The position numbers were made by a program, and so were the translations under genes. A stretch of DNA of 64,000 nt from assembly GCF_000428845.1 (NCBI RefSeq), contig NZ_AUAS01000006.1, positions 62,001 through 126,000 of the forward strand, given 5' to 3'. Origin of the DNA: Dyadobacter alkalitolerans DSM 23607 (GTDB lineage: Bacteria > Bacteroidota > Bacteroidia > Cytophagales > Spirosomataceae). Below are positions 9,376 to 17,589 of the stretch, one piece after another. How positions within the stretch are numbered: the first letter of the stretch is position 1; every line of letters begins with the position of its first letter. The notes under the pieces are model-generated. The model saw nothing but the letters and a program-made list of their open reading frames with translations, was not told the DNA's origin and ran no database searches.

Positions 9376-11295
9376 CTAGCTCTTATGTCCTTTGTTTTTA
9401 AGCCAATTCAGCCAGATAGATAGCGATATGGTGCGCGTAATAAGAGCGTATGTAGTGGTTTTTTGCCCGAACGGGATTTTACTGTTTTGCGCGATTTTAA
9501 CTTGCTCCTGAAACTTCGCCTTGTCGACAAACATCCATACTTCCTGGGAATTGTCGAGGTAATCTTGTGATTCGCGGTACAGGTCCAACGCCATTTTTTC
9601 TCCCTCACTCGAACTGACAGTGGCTTTGTTTCCCCGCGTCCGGACTTTGTCGATCAGGATTCCTTTCATCGATTCCCTGAAATGGGCACGGCCGATGCCA
9701 TCTCCAAATTTGAGAATACTGGGGATGGCCATATTGAGCTCAAAAAGGTCTTTATCCATGAATGGCGCCCTGTTACTTACGCCATAGTGGCAACTCAAAA
9801 CAAAGTCCTGCTCCTGCGTCCTGATGACTTGTGGATGAAATACGTCATTCAACAATTCCTGAAAGTTCTCCGGAAGATTGCCTCGCAAGGACTGCGGGAA
9901 GTTTGGCTCAGCTACACGGGAATTTGCGTGAAAATCGTTCCGAATAATAGAGCCCGGCCGCTTTGTATTCCTGTCCGCCGTGCGAAGCAGCAGACTTTTC
10001 AGCGCCCTGCCGAAGAAGTAGCTTAATGAAATATTTAAATGAGGGGAAACATCCCGATATAATTGCAGCAGTTTCGAAACCGAGCCGGACGAAGCAGAAA
10101 ACCTTCTGTAGAGGGCGTTCTGTAGAACCAGATGATACTTTTTATCAAAATCATATTTATCCCAGGACGGATACAAGCGCTGCCGCGAAAAATAATTGAC
10201 CCTCTTTTTAAGTAGTTCCTGGAATAGTTCGTAGTCTTTTTGATGGAATGACTGAATGACCAACTCTGATCCATCACCAATGACCGAATCTCCTCCAAAG
10301 CCATTAAGCAGAACGTCGCAGCCTAAGCTTTGCGCGGTTTTAAGTGTTTTGTGATTTGTTGCCGGCGAGAGAAATCCATTCTCTGGCTGGCCATATAGCT
10401 CAGTAGCAAGCTCTAATGATGCTAAATTGTCATTGGCCGGATCGATAAGATGTTGCTTTGAACCGATATGATTTGCAACAGCCTCCGCATACGCCCGTTC
10501 GTCGGCCTCTTTGCTTGTTGAGGGAATGTGAAAAGTGTGAATTGCCTTATCCGGATAAAGATATCTCAACACCGCACTCACAGAGGAAGAATCCAGTCCG
10601 CCGCTTAGGTGGGAGCCTAAAATACAGCAATCTCTCGAAGCATAGGAAACCGAACTCTTGAACAGTCGAGCAAGCTCTTCGTTATATTCCGTTGAGGAAG
10701 TAAGGAGCGCCCATTTACCGGGGTTGAGCTGTACATGTGGCCTGGTGCTCACATTTTGGCTGTTCACCATTAGTAAATGGCCGGGTAGAACACTTTTAAT
10801 ATTGGTAAAAAATGTTGAAGATGCGTTGGATGTGTAATCGGGACCATTCAAAGAGATGTAGGCAGGGATTCTGCTATGATCAACCGCGAGATGTGGTTGA
10901 ACTGCTTTAAACGCGACCAGGCGTGTCAGGCTGGTTGAGAAAGCAAAAAACGTATCGGGAACGTGAATGTAGAATAGGGGAATCCTTCCGAACAACTCCC
11001 GGAACAGTGAAAAGCTTTTGGTGGATTCATCAAACAATGCTGCAATTGCAACCTGAGAATCGGAAAGACTGTAGATGTTATCGTTGTAAGATTTTGCAGA
11101 AAATGCAGCTGAGTTTGTGACAAAATCCGCCTTGACTTCATCCTGGTAACCAATAAAAAATGAATAGTAACTATCGGTGCGGGACTTTAAGCCCTTTTCC
11201 GCAACAAACCAATCATCAAAAAAAAATCCATTATCATAAAAATGTCGACTTGATTCAACATTTTTGTGATAATGGATAATTCCTTCTAGTAACAC
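9376..11295 (-). CDS. Lasso peptide macrolactam synthetase (asparagine synthetase-like cyclase)
   Basis: The 639-residue protein has a degenerate class II glutamine-amidotransferase-like N-terminal half. Residue 2 is Leu rather than the Cys needed for glutaminase activity. The C-terminal half is an asparagine synthetase fold with the ATP-pyrophosphatase loop SGGLDSSS at residues 231-238 and a second nucleotide-site motif NGFGGDSVIGDG near 330. Lasso cyclases of this type adenylate an Asp/Glu side chain in the core and join it to the freed N-terminal amine. The gene begins with GTG; an in-frame TAG two codons upstream excludes a longer start. It lies 31 bases after a lasso precursor gene on the same strand, so the two are probably co-transcribed. 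A true asparagine synthetase is unlikely without Cys2 and with this neighbour. Confidence 0.85.
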   Translation of the reverse strand: MLLEGIIHYHKNVESSRHFYDNGFFFDDWFVAEKGLKSRTDSYYSFFIGYQDEVKADFVTNSAAFSAKSYNDNIYSLSDSQVAIAALFDESTKSFSLFRELFGRIPLFYIHVPDTFFAFSTSLTRLVAFKAVQPHLAVDHSRIPAYISLNGPDYTSNASSTFFTNIKSVLPGHLLMVNSQNVSTRPHVQLNPGKWALLTSSTEYNEELARLFKSSVSYASRDCCILGSHLSGGLDSSSVSAVLRYLYPDKAIHTFHIPSTSKEADERAYAEAVANHIGSKQHLIDPANDNLASLELATELYGQPENGFLSPATNHKTLKTAQSLGCDVLLNGFGGDSVIGDGSELVIQSFHQKDYELFQELLKKRVNYFSRQRLYPSWDKYDFDKKYHLVLQNALYRRFSASSGSVSKLLQLYRDVSPHLNISLSYFFGRALKSLLLRTADRNTKRPGSIIRNDFHANSRVAEPNFPQSLRGNLPENFQELLNDVFHPQVIRTQEQDFVLSCHYGVSNRAPFMDKDLFELNMAIPSILKFGDGIGRAHFRESMKGILIDKVRTRGNKATVSSSEGEKMALDLYRESQDYLDNSQEVWMFVDKAKFQEQVKIAQNSKIPFGQKTTTYALITRTISLSIWLNWLKNKGHKS

Positions 11296-11326
11296 AGACT
11301 AAGAAATGGTAGAAGCCATGCCTTGA

Positions 11327-11488
11327 CTAGCTCTCTCCCAAATCGTCGCGGAAGGCTGGTTGTCCTGATCCGTCGAATCCGCTTCCCAACTTACCCTTCG
11401 TCAGTTTACTTACACTTCCAAGCTTGTTAAGGCTAGGCTTAGCATAATTTTTTTTCGTCTGTGTAGAGTGCATATTAACTGTTTTCAT
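11327..11488 (-). CDS. Lasso peptide precursor (53 residues)
   Basis: This small gene runs from an ATG at 11488 to a TAG at 11327. The leader (residues 1-31) contains Y15-x2-P18-x-L20-x3-G24-x5-T30-x-G32, which fits the known lasso leader recognition pattern exactly, including Thr at the penultimate leader position. The predicted core is 22 residues long. It starts GKLGSGFD, so Gly1 can form a macrolactam with Asp8; a GSGQPAF loop and a RDDLGES tail follow. There is no Cys, so it would be a class II lasso peptide. The product is presumably threaded and secreted; its activity is unknown. The adjacent cyclase supports the call. No RRE protein, transglutaminase-like peptidase or exporter gene is adjacent. 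Confidence 0.85.
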   Translation of the reverse strand: MKTVNMHSTQTKKNYAKPSLNKLGSVSKLTKGKLGSGFDGSGQPAFRDDLGES

Positions 11489-11521
11489 AACTGTTTTGTT
11501 AGATTTTTTAATAGTCCGTTG

Positions 11522-11551
11522 TAAAGGTAAGTATTTTTGGCAATTTTCAAA
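11522..11551 (-). promoter_or_regulatory. Candidate promoter of the lasso precursor-cyclase pair
   Basis: On the reverse strand TTTG (11548-11551) is followed after 18 bases by TACCTTTA (11522-11529), one base from the Bacteroidota -7 consensus TAnnTTTG. It lies 34 bases before the precursor ATG, giving a short leader. Confidence 0.5.
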
Positions 11552-11595
11552 AAGATAATAAAAAAAAGTATAAGCTGCAATGTCTGTTGTAAAAC

Positions 11596-12294
11596 TTACT
11601 TAACTGTCCCAAACTGAGATACCATTTTAACTCTATGATAGCCTGACTCAATTTTTTTGATGTCACTTGCGAAGCATTCTTCTGTTTGGCAATACTCATA
11701 GGCTATTTGATCATCAAAAATCAGACCAACTCCCAATGCATATTTCTTGATGCCTACATATTGATTGATGGCTGAGGAATCCCTACGTTCAACGACCGTT
11801 ATTGAATTGTCAAATGAAAGCTTAGAAACTGTCGTGTGTTTATTTAGGGATTCGTAATGGTATTTCTGCGCGTCTGCATTGTGATATGTGTTTCCGTTCC
11901 ACTCAGTTTGTCCGTTGAGAGGAAAAATCAAATTCATATCCGTTCTATTGTCAACAGTAGTTAGAACCTTATCCGGATATACTTTAACGCTATATTCCTT
12001 AGACTTTTCCCAGGGCGCTGTTTCAGAAGTTCGCACTGATCTGGAAAAAATCAGCGTAGTAATTGATTCACTATCAACCGAATTTTTTATAACCTGGTCT
12101 TTTTCCTGCCATTTTTTAACTACTGGTTGATCTTTTCCGGCAGAATAAATATGTTCTTCAATATCTGAAATTACAAATTGGCCCACGGATGTAGGCACAT
12201 ATTGGTAGGGGTCAACGGAGGGGCGATCTGACTTTTCGCAGGATGCGAGAAGTATAATCATGGGCACTATAACCCAGTTTAGATATTTTTTCAT
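11596..12294 (-). CDS. Hypothetical SPII lipoprotein
   Basis: The product has 232 residues with a lipoprotein signal (MKKYLNW...LLASC, lipidated Cys19), so it should be anchored in the periplasm or outer membrane. The mature part is charged and soluble, with Cys residues in CQTEEC near residue 202 that might form a disulfide or bind metal. No domain is recognised. It lies upstream of the lasso precursor in the same direction, about 107 bases away. A candidate promoter between them suggests it is not part of the lasso transcription unit, but a link such as immunity or a receptor cannot be excluded. Confidence 0.65.
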   Translation of the reverse strand: MKKYLNWVIVPMIILLASCEKSDRPSVDPYQYVPTSVGQFVISDIEEHIYSAGKDQPVVKKWQEKDQVIKNSVDSESITTLIFSRSVRTSETAPWEKSKEYSVKVYPDKVLTTVDNRTDMNLIFPLNGQTEWNGNTYHNADAQKYHYESLNKHTTVSKLSFDNSITVVERRDSSAINQYVGIKKYALGVGLIFDDQIAYEYCQTEECFASDIKKIESGYHRVKMVSQFGTVK

Positions 12295-12377
12295 AGAGTG
12301 AATTATAGTGTTGTGGCAGACATTTAAGCAATAGCTGGTAATGAAATATATACTAATACTTCACTACCAGCACTGTT

Positions 12378-12830
12378 CTACTGTTTTGTGAATATTTGAA
12401 CCGGTGGAGTCTCTACCCTGCCAGTCTTTTTAGACGTTGCGGTAGAAGAGAACGTTAGTGTTTTTCCAGAAACGATTCCGACACCTTTAATCATGAGAAC
12501 ATCACCTGGTACGGTTTCTTCATCAGTTAAATTTAAAACTACGCTATTTGCCAAAGTGGTTGAAAGCGTGATGTTTTCTATGGGAGTAACAACAGTCTGC
12601 GATGTGTATTTCGGATCTTTGGAGACAAATCTGTAAGTGGACACAACCTTTACAGCATTCTCCGATGCCTTCGTAATTTCCCAGTCGGAGCTGTACTCGT
12701 ACCCTTTCTCTTGTTTAACTACGCCCTTCCAGGTTCCGACAAAATCCTTTGTCAAATCGGGATCAACGTCGTCTTCTTTGCATCCTAGAAGCACAAATGA
12801 AAACAGAAAGATAAAAAGCAAAGCTTTCAT
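12378..12830 (-). CDS. Hypothetical lipoprotein
   Basis: The frame is open further upstream, but only the ATG at 12830 gives a clean lipoprotein signal (MKALLFIFLFSFVLLGC, Cys17), so I start there; this yields 150 residues. The mature domain (KDFVGTWKGVVKQE...ITLSTT...VVLNLTDEE) is predicted to be beta-rich and resembles small lipocalin-like or calycin-like Bacteroidota lipoproteins, although I do not recognise a named family. It sits 83 bases upstream of the next lipoprotein on the same strand, so co-transcription is possible. Confidence 0.6.
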   Translation of the reverse strand: MKALLFIFLFSFVLLGCKEDDVDPDLTKDFVGTWKGVVKQEKGYEYSSDWEITKASENAVKVVSTYRFVSKDPKYTSQTVVTPIENITLSTTLANSVVLNLTDEETVPGDVLMIKGVGIVSGKTLTFSSTATSKKTGRVETPPVQIFTKQ

Positions 12831-12999
12831 TTTGCCTAAATGATTAGATAAGTTTGGTGTTAGCAAGGTGGTTTTCATATTGGAACTTAGGTAGAAATGG
12901 TAAAAATGATTCCTTTGGTGTCTAAAAAAATTGTACCAACGCGGGCTCTGTATCAGCACATGATGTAATTAACGCAGTCCGACGTATATGCATTGCAAT

Positions 13000-13647
13000 T
13001 TAGAGATTATTTTTCCTCTCTGCCAGCTTTCCTTTTAAAAAACCTTTTAACACTTCCAGGCCGGTGTCGAAGCGGGTGTTGTTGTTGATGATCATATCTG
13101 CCTCAGAACGTAGCGGCAATATAAATTTATCATAAGTCGGCGCTACGTGGTGTTCCCAGCGGTAGAGCACATCATCCAGGTCGTAACCGCGCTCATTATT
13201 ATCACGAATAATTCTGCGTTTTATTTTAACATGCTCCTTGGCATCTACGAAAATTTTTAAATCGATCAGCCTGGCTATTTCCGGGAAGTAAAAGACGAAA
13301 ATACCTTCTACAATGATGATGGGCCGTGGTTCGAAGACCAAAATTTCGGGTTTGATCAGCGGATTGTTGAATGTATACTCTTTTTGATGCACTTCCCGGC
13401 CTGCCCGCAGCACAGCAATATGTTCTGCAAATAAATGGTGGTCAATGGTTTCGGGCAAATCAAAGTTTTCAACGCCGTTTTCATCCCTGGGAATCTCGTG
13501 AATGGGGCGGTAATAGTTGTCCTGGGAAATGCGGGTGATCTCTTCTTTCTCAAACGAATCGATCAGGCTTTTCATGAAGAATGTCTTTCCCGAAGCGCTT
13601 CCGCCGGTAATGCCTACAATATAGGGTGCAAATTCTGGGGTCGTCAT
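13000..13647 (-). CDS. udk: Uridine kinase
   Basis: The enzyme phosphorylates uridine and cytidine with ATP or GTP in the pyrimidine salvage pathway of the cytosol. The 215-residue length is typical. The P-loop GGSASGKTFF is at residues 15-24, followed by the family motifs ISQDNYY and FDLPETIDH, the region FEPRPIIIVEGIFVF, and RRIIRDNNERGYDLDDVL. It is the last gene of the leftward series gcvT to udk, 53 bases after the porZ-like gene. Nothing is unusual in the protein itself. Confidence 0.9.
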   Translation of the reverse strand: MTTPEFAPYIVGITGGSASGKTFFMKSLIDSFEKEEITRISQDNYYRPIHEIPRDENGVENFDLPETIDHHLFAEHIAVLRAGREVHQKEYTFNNPLIKPEILVFEPRPIIIVEGIFVFYFPEIARLIDLKIFVDAKEHVKIKRRIIRDNNERGYDLDDVLYRWEHHVAPTYDKFILPLRSEADMIINNNTRFDTGLEVLKGFLKGKLAERKNNL

Positions 13648-13700
13648 AGTTAGGTTTGTTGATTTACGAGGGCGTAAATCGCATTTCTGTTTTTTAATTA

Positions 13701-15518
13701 TTAATCAATTACCGCCAATTTTCCGGCAAATGTTTCACTGCCATCGGGCGTTACAATCAGGACCATATAGATCCCTCCTTTGGCACGCTTGCCCGCATAA
13801 TCATTCAAATTCCAGGTCGCAGTTCCGCCTTGTGATTTTGTTTCGTAGATCAGGCGGCCAGAAAGTTCGGTGATTTTTACAATGGATTCATTTTTTAAAC
13901 CCGTTATCCCAACTGTCCCGCCATAACCTGGATGAACCGGATTTGGGAAAATTTTAACATTCGAAAAATGTTCAGCTGAGGTTGTCGCATTGCTCCGGTA
14001 AGACACCATTCCATTGGGGGTGTCAATAAACAAAATGCCCGTTTTCGAATCAAAATCCAATGCGCGGATTGAATCGGATGGCAAAGGACTGTCTGCTGAT
14101 GTGAATTTTTGGACAAGCTCGGTGCCATCCACATTAAAAAGATAAAGGCCATTTCGCGTCCCAATCCACTTCCGATTACCCGGCTCAATGGCAAGGGCTG
14201 TACATTTCTCATTGGCAAAAAGCTTCCTCTGACCGTATATTGGCAGAACGGCATCAACCCTGGCTGTATTCAGGATATTTTCCGTTACAAAATACCCGAC
14301 GCCCCTGTCGCTGGCAAACCAAATGTTTCCATCCAAATCCATGGCCAGACTATTAATGATGGAAGAGGGCAGGCTCCCATTGCCAACATTCGTTGAAAGT
14401 ACGCGTTGCTGGTTTTGCGCATTCTTTACTAAAATTCCTCCTCCCAGATAATCAGGAAGCCGTGTCCAGATCAAACCGTTCAGATCCGTAATGACAGAGT
14501 CTTTCTTATTGATAATGGTAGTGTCAGCCTGCAATGGTGTGAAAGATTGAAATGCCTGACCTTCGTTGTGGAGCAGGCCATTTTTCGAATCCGCCACCCA
14601 GATTTTCTCACTATTTGCATGAACAGATTCCTGCGGAGATTTAAATAAAGGGCTCGCAAAAGTGTTTACGACGTTTTTTGGATCCAATAAAACGACCTTG
14701 TCATCCAATGTGACCGTAAGCCCCCTATCGGATGCGGATATAAAATAGGCTTGACTGCCCGATGATAAGACAGATTTCCAGTTCCCTTTTTCTTGTAAAT
14801 ACAAACCCTTACCTGCACAACCTATATATAACTGAGAACCATTTGACGCAACGGCCACCGTTTTTGCCGGCGTAGCAATGGTTTTCCAATTGGCAAAATA
14901 CTGGCGGTTAACCGCGGGCGACATGGATGTGCCGATCATTCCTTGCGGTGTTATAGCGTAAAGCGAGTCCGAAGCAAATGCAATGTCACTAACTGAAACC
15001 TGCATTCCGTTTGGGCCTATGTAGCGGTAAGTTTCATCAACTTGTTGATTTTTGGTGTCCAAAACCACAATGCCAAAACTGGTGCAGAGGTAAGCGAGGT
15101 TTTCCCGGATAATGATGCGCCTAATGTCCTTGTTTTCCGGTAAATCGGGATTTTGAGAAAAGACAGGCCAGGGTTTAATTTGTTCTGCCTGAGCAGATTC
15201 ATCCAGATACACCAGATCAACATGGCCATTCCGATAAGCTAAAAGCAAGAGATTCTGCTCTTCTTCAAAAGCCATGCTCGCGATTCCGGTGCTAGTCAGG
15301 CCATCCGATTTTGACCAGATTTTGATCTGTTTGTCAGCAGTATGAATGCTGAAAAGTCCATTATGCGAGGCGCAGAAAATATGATCATCAACCCGGACAA
15401 TGTGCTTTGCCGAAAGATAGTTGAAATGGGTTTCCCACTGGCCCAAAGCCACATTTTGCCCCCAACTCATCCGGGACAGCGCGCCGCAAAGAAGCACAAA
15501 CAAAACCAGCCGCTTCAT
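13701..15518 (-). CDS. porZ: PorZ-like T9SS-associated beta-propeller protein with sorting domain
   Basis: I start at the ATG at 15518 (MKRLVLFVLLCG..., signal peptide ending near SWGQ). The first domain (LGQWETHFNYLSAKHIVRV..., CASHNGLFSI, KSDGLTSTGIASMAF) closely resembles the N-terminal propeller of PorZ, a T9SS surface component that helps PorU attach anionic LPS to cargo. Further two-component-regulator-propeller repeats follow (DLNGLIWTRL, DLDGNIWFASDRGVGYF, GTRNGLYLF). The protein ends with a T9SS-type C-terminal domain (IFPNPVHPGYGG...GGIYMVLIV). At 605 residues it is shorter than the P. gingivalis protein as I remember it, so it may be a lineage variant. It sits in a run of five same-strand genes. 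Confidence 0.75.
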   Translation of the reverse strand: MKRLVLFVLLCGALSRMSWGQNVALGQWETHFNYLSAKHIVRVDDHIFCASHNGLFSIHTADKQIKIWSKSDGLTSTGIASMAFEEEQNLLLLAYRNGHVDLVYLDESAQAEQIKPWPVFSQNPDLPENKDIRRIIIRENLAYLCTSFGIVVLDTKNQQVDETYRYIGPNGMQVSVSDIAFASDSLYAITPQGMIGTSMSPAVNRQYFANWKTIATPAKTVAVASNGSQLYIGCAGKGLYLQEKGNWKSVLSSGSQAYFISASDRGLTVTLDDKVVLLDPKNVVNTFASPLFKSPQESVHANSEKIWVADSKNGLLHNEGQAFQSFTPLQADTTIINKKDSVITDLNGLIWTRLPDYLGGGILVKNAQNQQRVLSTNVGNGSLPSSIINSLAMDLDGNIWFASDRGVGYFVTENILNTARVDAVLPIYGQRKLFANEKCTALAIEPGNRKWIGTRNGLYLFNVDGTELVQKFTSADSPLPSDSIRALDFDSKTGILFIDTPNGMVSYRSNATTSAEHFSNVKIFPNPVHPGYGGTVGITGLKNESIVKITELSGRLIYETKSQGGTATWNLNDYAGKRAKGGIYMVLIVTPDGSETFAGKLAVID

Positions 15519-15556
15519 GATCACATCCTTTTACGGCGATAAGCTGCCTTTGCGTG

Positions 15557-17566
15557 TTAATTGGAAACCGTAACCAATGCCGATCCTTTTCCTGTTCCCG
15601 TGCCGCAGCCGCTTTTCAGCGAGCTGATCGTGTATTCCGTCGTCGTCTTGGGAGAAACAGAAATCAGATATGGGTTCAGGAATGTGCCGTTGATGGCGGT
15701 TCCGTCTGATAATGTGAACGACCAGGGCGGTAATCCGTTCTTGAATTTCAATTGAATACGTGTGGTTCTTCCGGCAGTAATGGTGCCTTTGCCAGAGACT
15801 TCTGCGATTGCCTTGTCCGGCGCGACAATATCCAGCTCTTCAATGGCGCTTGACACGGCAGGCGACGAGGAAATGATCCTTATTTTCTGCGTCCTGATCG
15901 TGTCGCCTTGCGCTGCATTGCTCAGTTTTACCTTCATGGTTGCAGCCGTTACGGTTGTTGGCAGGCTTACAAAACGGCCCGATTTGTCCGTAATCTGGAC
16001 ACTGAATTTGTTATTAGGATTGTAACGGCCTTCCGTTTTGTATGGTATTTCAATGGTAGAACCGGCGCAAACCATATTCTGAGGCAACTTTTCCAATGTA
16101 ATGCTGGCAGGCGGGCTCTTCACCGAAACTTTCGCAGATCCTGAAAATTTACCTACTCCACACAAACCACCTGCGGAAGTGATCTGATAATTTGTATCAA
16201 AAACAGGCTTAACCTTCACTTTATAAGGCGATTCCTGAATGTTATTCTCATAGGTCCCGTCGGAAAGCAGCACAAACCAAGGGCCGCCGCCGGTAAATTT
16301 CACTGTTAGTTCCCCTGTTTCATTTTCTCCCAATCTGAGGGAATCCCGCTGCAAAGTGGCAACAGTAGGCGACACGATGGTAATGTTGGTTGTCTGGCTT
16401 ACCAGGTAAGGAGCCGAAGAAACAACGCGCAGTTTGTACTCGCCAGGTTTGTAATCGGTCGGGATCTGGGTGGTAATGTAACCCGTTGTGTCCGGGGTGG
16501 AAATGGTTTTGAAAGCACCTGTCCGTTCTGCAATCTGCACCACAAACTTGTTTCCATCCTTGTATTTCCCTGTTGCATTGAAAGGCACCTGGAAGGGAAT
16601 GCCGCTGCAAAGCTTTGCAATTTTCTCCACTTCTTTTAATTCCAGTTTCGGCTCGGGATTGTTATTCACATTCACGATGGCTTCTCCTGAAACATTCCCG
16701 CTTCCACACGCATTGGCAACGCCGGTTAGTCTGTAAGCTTTTACATCGTTTGGTTTTACAGTAAGATAATGTGGATTAGACATTGTCTGATATACAACTG
16801 TGCTGTCCGACATAAGAAACGACCATGGCGCCGCACCCGTAAAATTCACTTTGAGATTAACTTCCTGGCCCGGCATAATGCGCACAGACTGGGTCCCGTC
16901 GATCACTTCCAGTCTCGCGCTGGCCATTTGGAGGAGGCGGATAGGCACTTCCTGGCTCCTTACCACCGGAATAGAAGCCACAATTTGTATCCGGTAAACT
17001 TCTCCGCCTATTTTGTAAGATGGAATTACTGCTTTAACCGGACTTTTACTCACCGGCAGCGAGATCGGAACCGATTTTCCACTCGCGTCAATCAGATGTG
17101 CAATGAATGTGTTGCCTTCGTCATAAGGCCCGACCGTTTTAAACGGGATGTTAATGGTCGTTCCCGGACACACGGACAGATAAGAAATATTGTCAATGAT
17201 GATTTTGAAGGATCTTACGCTGTCTGCGGCCGGTTCTGTTTTAGCAAGCCTTTCTTCTGCTTCTTTTTCCGTGAGCGTGTCCGAAGAGATTTCAACATTG
17301 CTGCTATCCTGCGTGATAATGGTGTCCCGGACGGCGTCGCGAACTGCTGTTGTATCCGCTGTGGGCGCAGCTACGGGCGCTGCCTGCGTTGCCCGTGGCG
17401 CGATAGCCGTGTCCGCTTTGGGCGTTACGGCTGGCCTGGTAGGGACAGGTGGCTTTTTCTTCGGAGCAAAAATTTGTCTTTTAGGTGTGCTGGTTCTTCG
17501 CTGGGCATTGGCCTGATTTGAAAAAATCAATAACCCGCAAAAGATAATAAAGACGAATCTGAACAT
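15557..17566 (-). CDS. Secreted Ig-like repeat protein
   Basis: The 669-residue product has a signal peptide (MFRFVFIIFCGLLIFSNQANAQ) and a Pro/Ala/Thr-rich, low-complexity linker to about residue 115. Three long beta-sandwich repeats of roughly 170-180 residues follow. Each repeat opens with a Cys motif (VCPGT, LCSGI, VCAGS) and ends with a second one (ACGSG, LCGVG, GCGTG), so each pair of Cys residues may form a disulfide. No T9SS tail of the usual type is obvious. It lies 32 bases upstream of the porZ-like gene in the same direction and may work with it at the surface, but this is inference. Confidence 0.7.
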   Translation of the reverse strand: MFRFVFIIFCGLLIFSNQANAQRRTSTPKRQIFAPKKKPPVPTRPAVTPKADTAIAPRATQAAPVAAPTADTTAVRDAVRDTIITQDSSNVEISSDTLTEKEAEERLAKTEPAADSVRSFKIIIDNISYLSVCPGTTINIPFKTVGPYDEGNTFIAHLIDASGKSVPISLPVSKSPVKAVIPSYKIGGEVYRIQIVASIPVVRSQEVPIRLLQMASARLEVIDGTQSVRIMPGQEVNLKVNFTGAAPWSFLMSDSTVVYQTMSNPHYLTVKPNDVKAYRLTGVANACGSGNVSGEAIVNVNNNPEPKLELKEVEKIAKLCSGIPFQVPFNATGKYKDGNKFVVQIAERTGAFKTISTPDTTGYITTQIPTDYKPGEYKLRVVSSAPYLVSQTTNITIVSPTVATLQRDSLRLGENETGELTVKFTGGGPWFVLLSDGTYENNIQESPYKVKVKPVFDTNYQITSAGGLCGVGKFSGSAKVSVKSPPASITLEKLPQNMVCAGSTIEIPYKTEGRYNPNNKFSVQITDKSGRFVSLPTTVTAATMKVKLSNAAQGDTIRTQKIRIISSSPAVSSAIEELDIVAPDKAIAEVSGKGTITAGRTTRIQLKFKNGLPPWSFTLSDGTAINGTFLNPYLISVSPKTTTEYTISSLKSGCGTGTGKGSALVTVSN

Positions 17567-17589
17567 GTAAAAGTTGTTAGTATTTTAAC

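Noticed and set aside
9376..11295. Asparagine synthetase AsnB
   Set aside because: No Cys2 glutaminase nucleophile and tight pairing with a lasso precursor gene.
16769..17521. 250-codon forward frame opposite the Ig-repeat gene
   Set aside because: Antisense shadow with very high Arg and Cys content and no domain.
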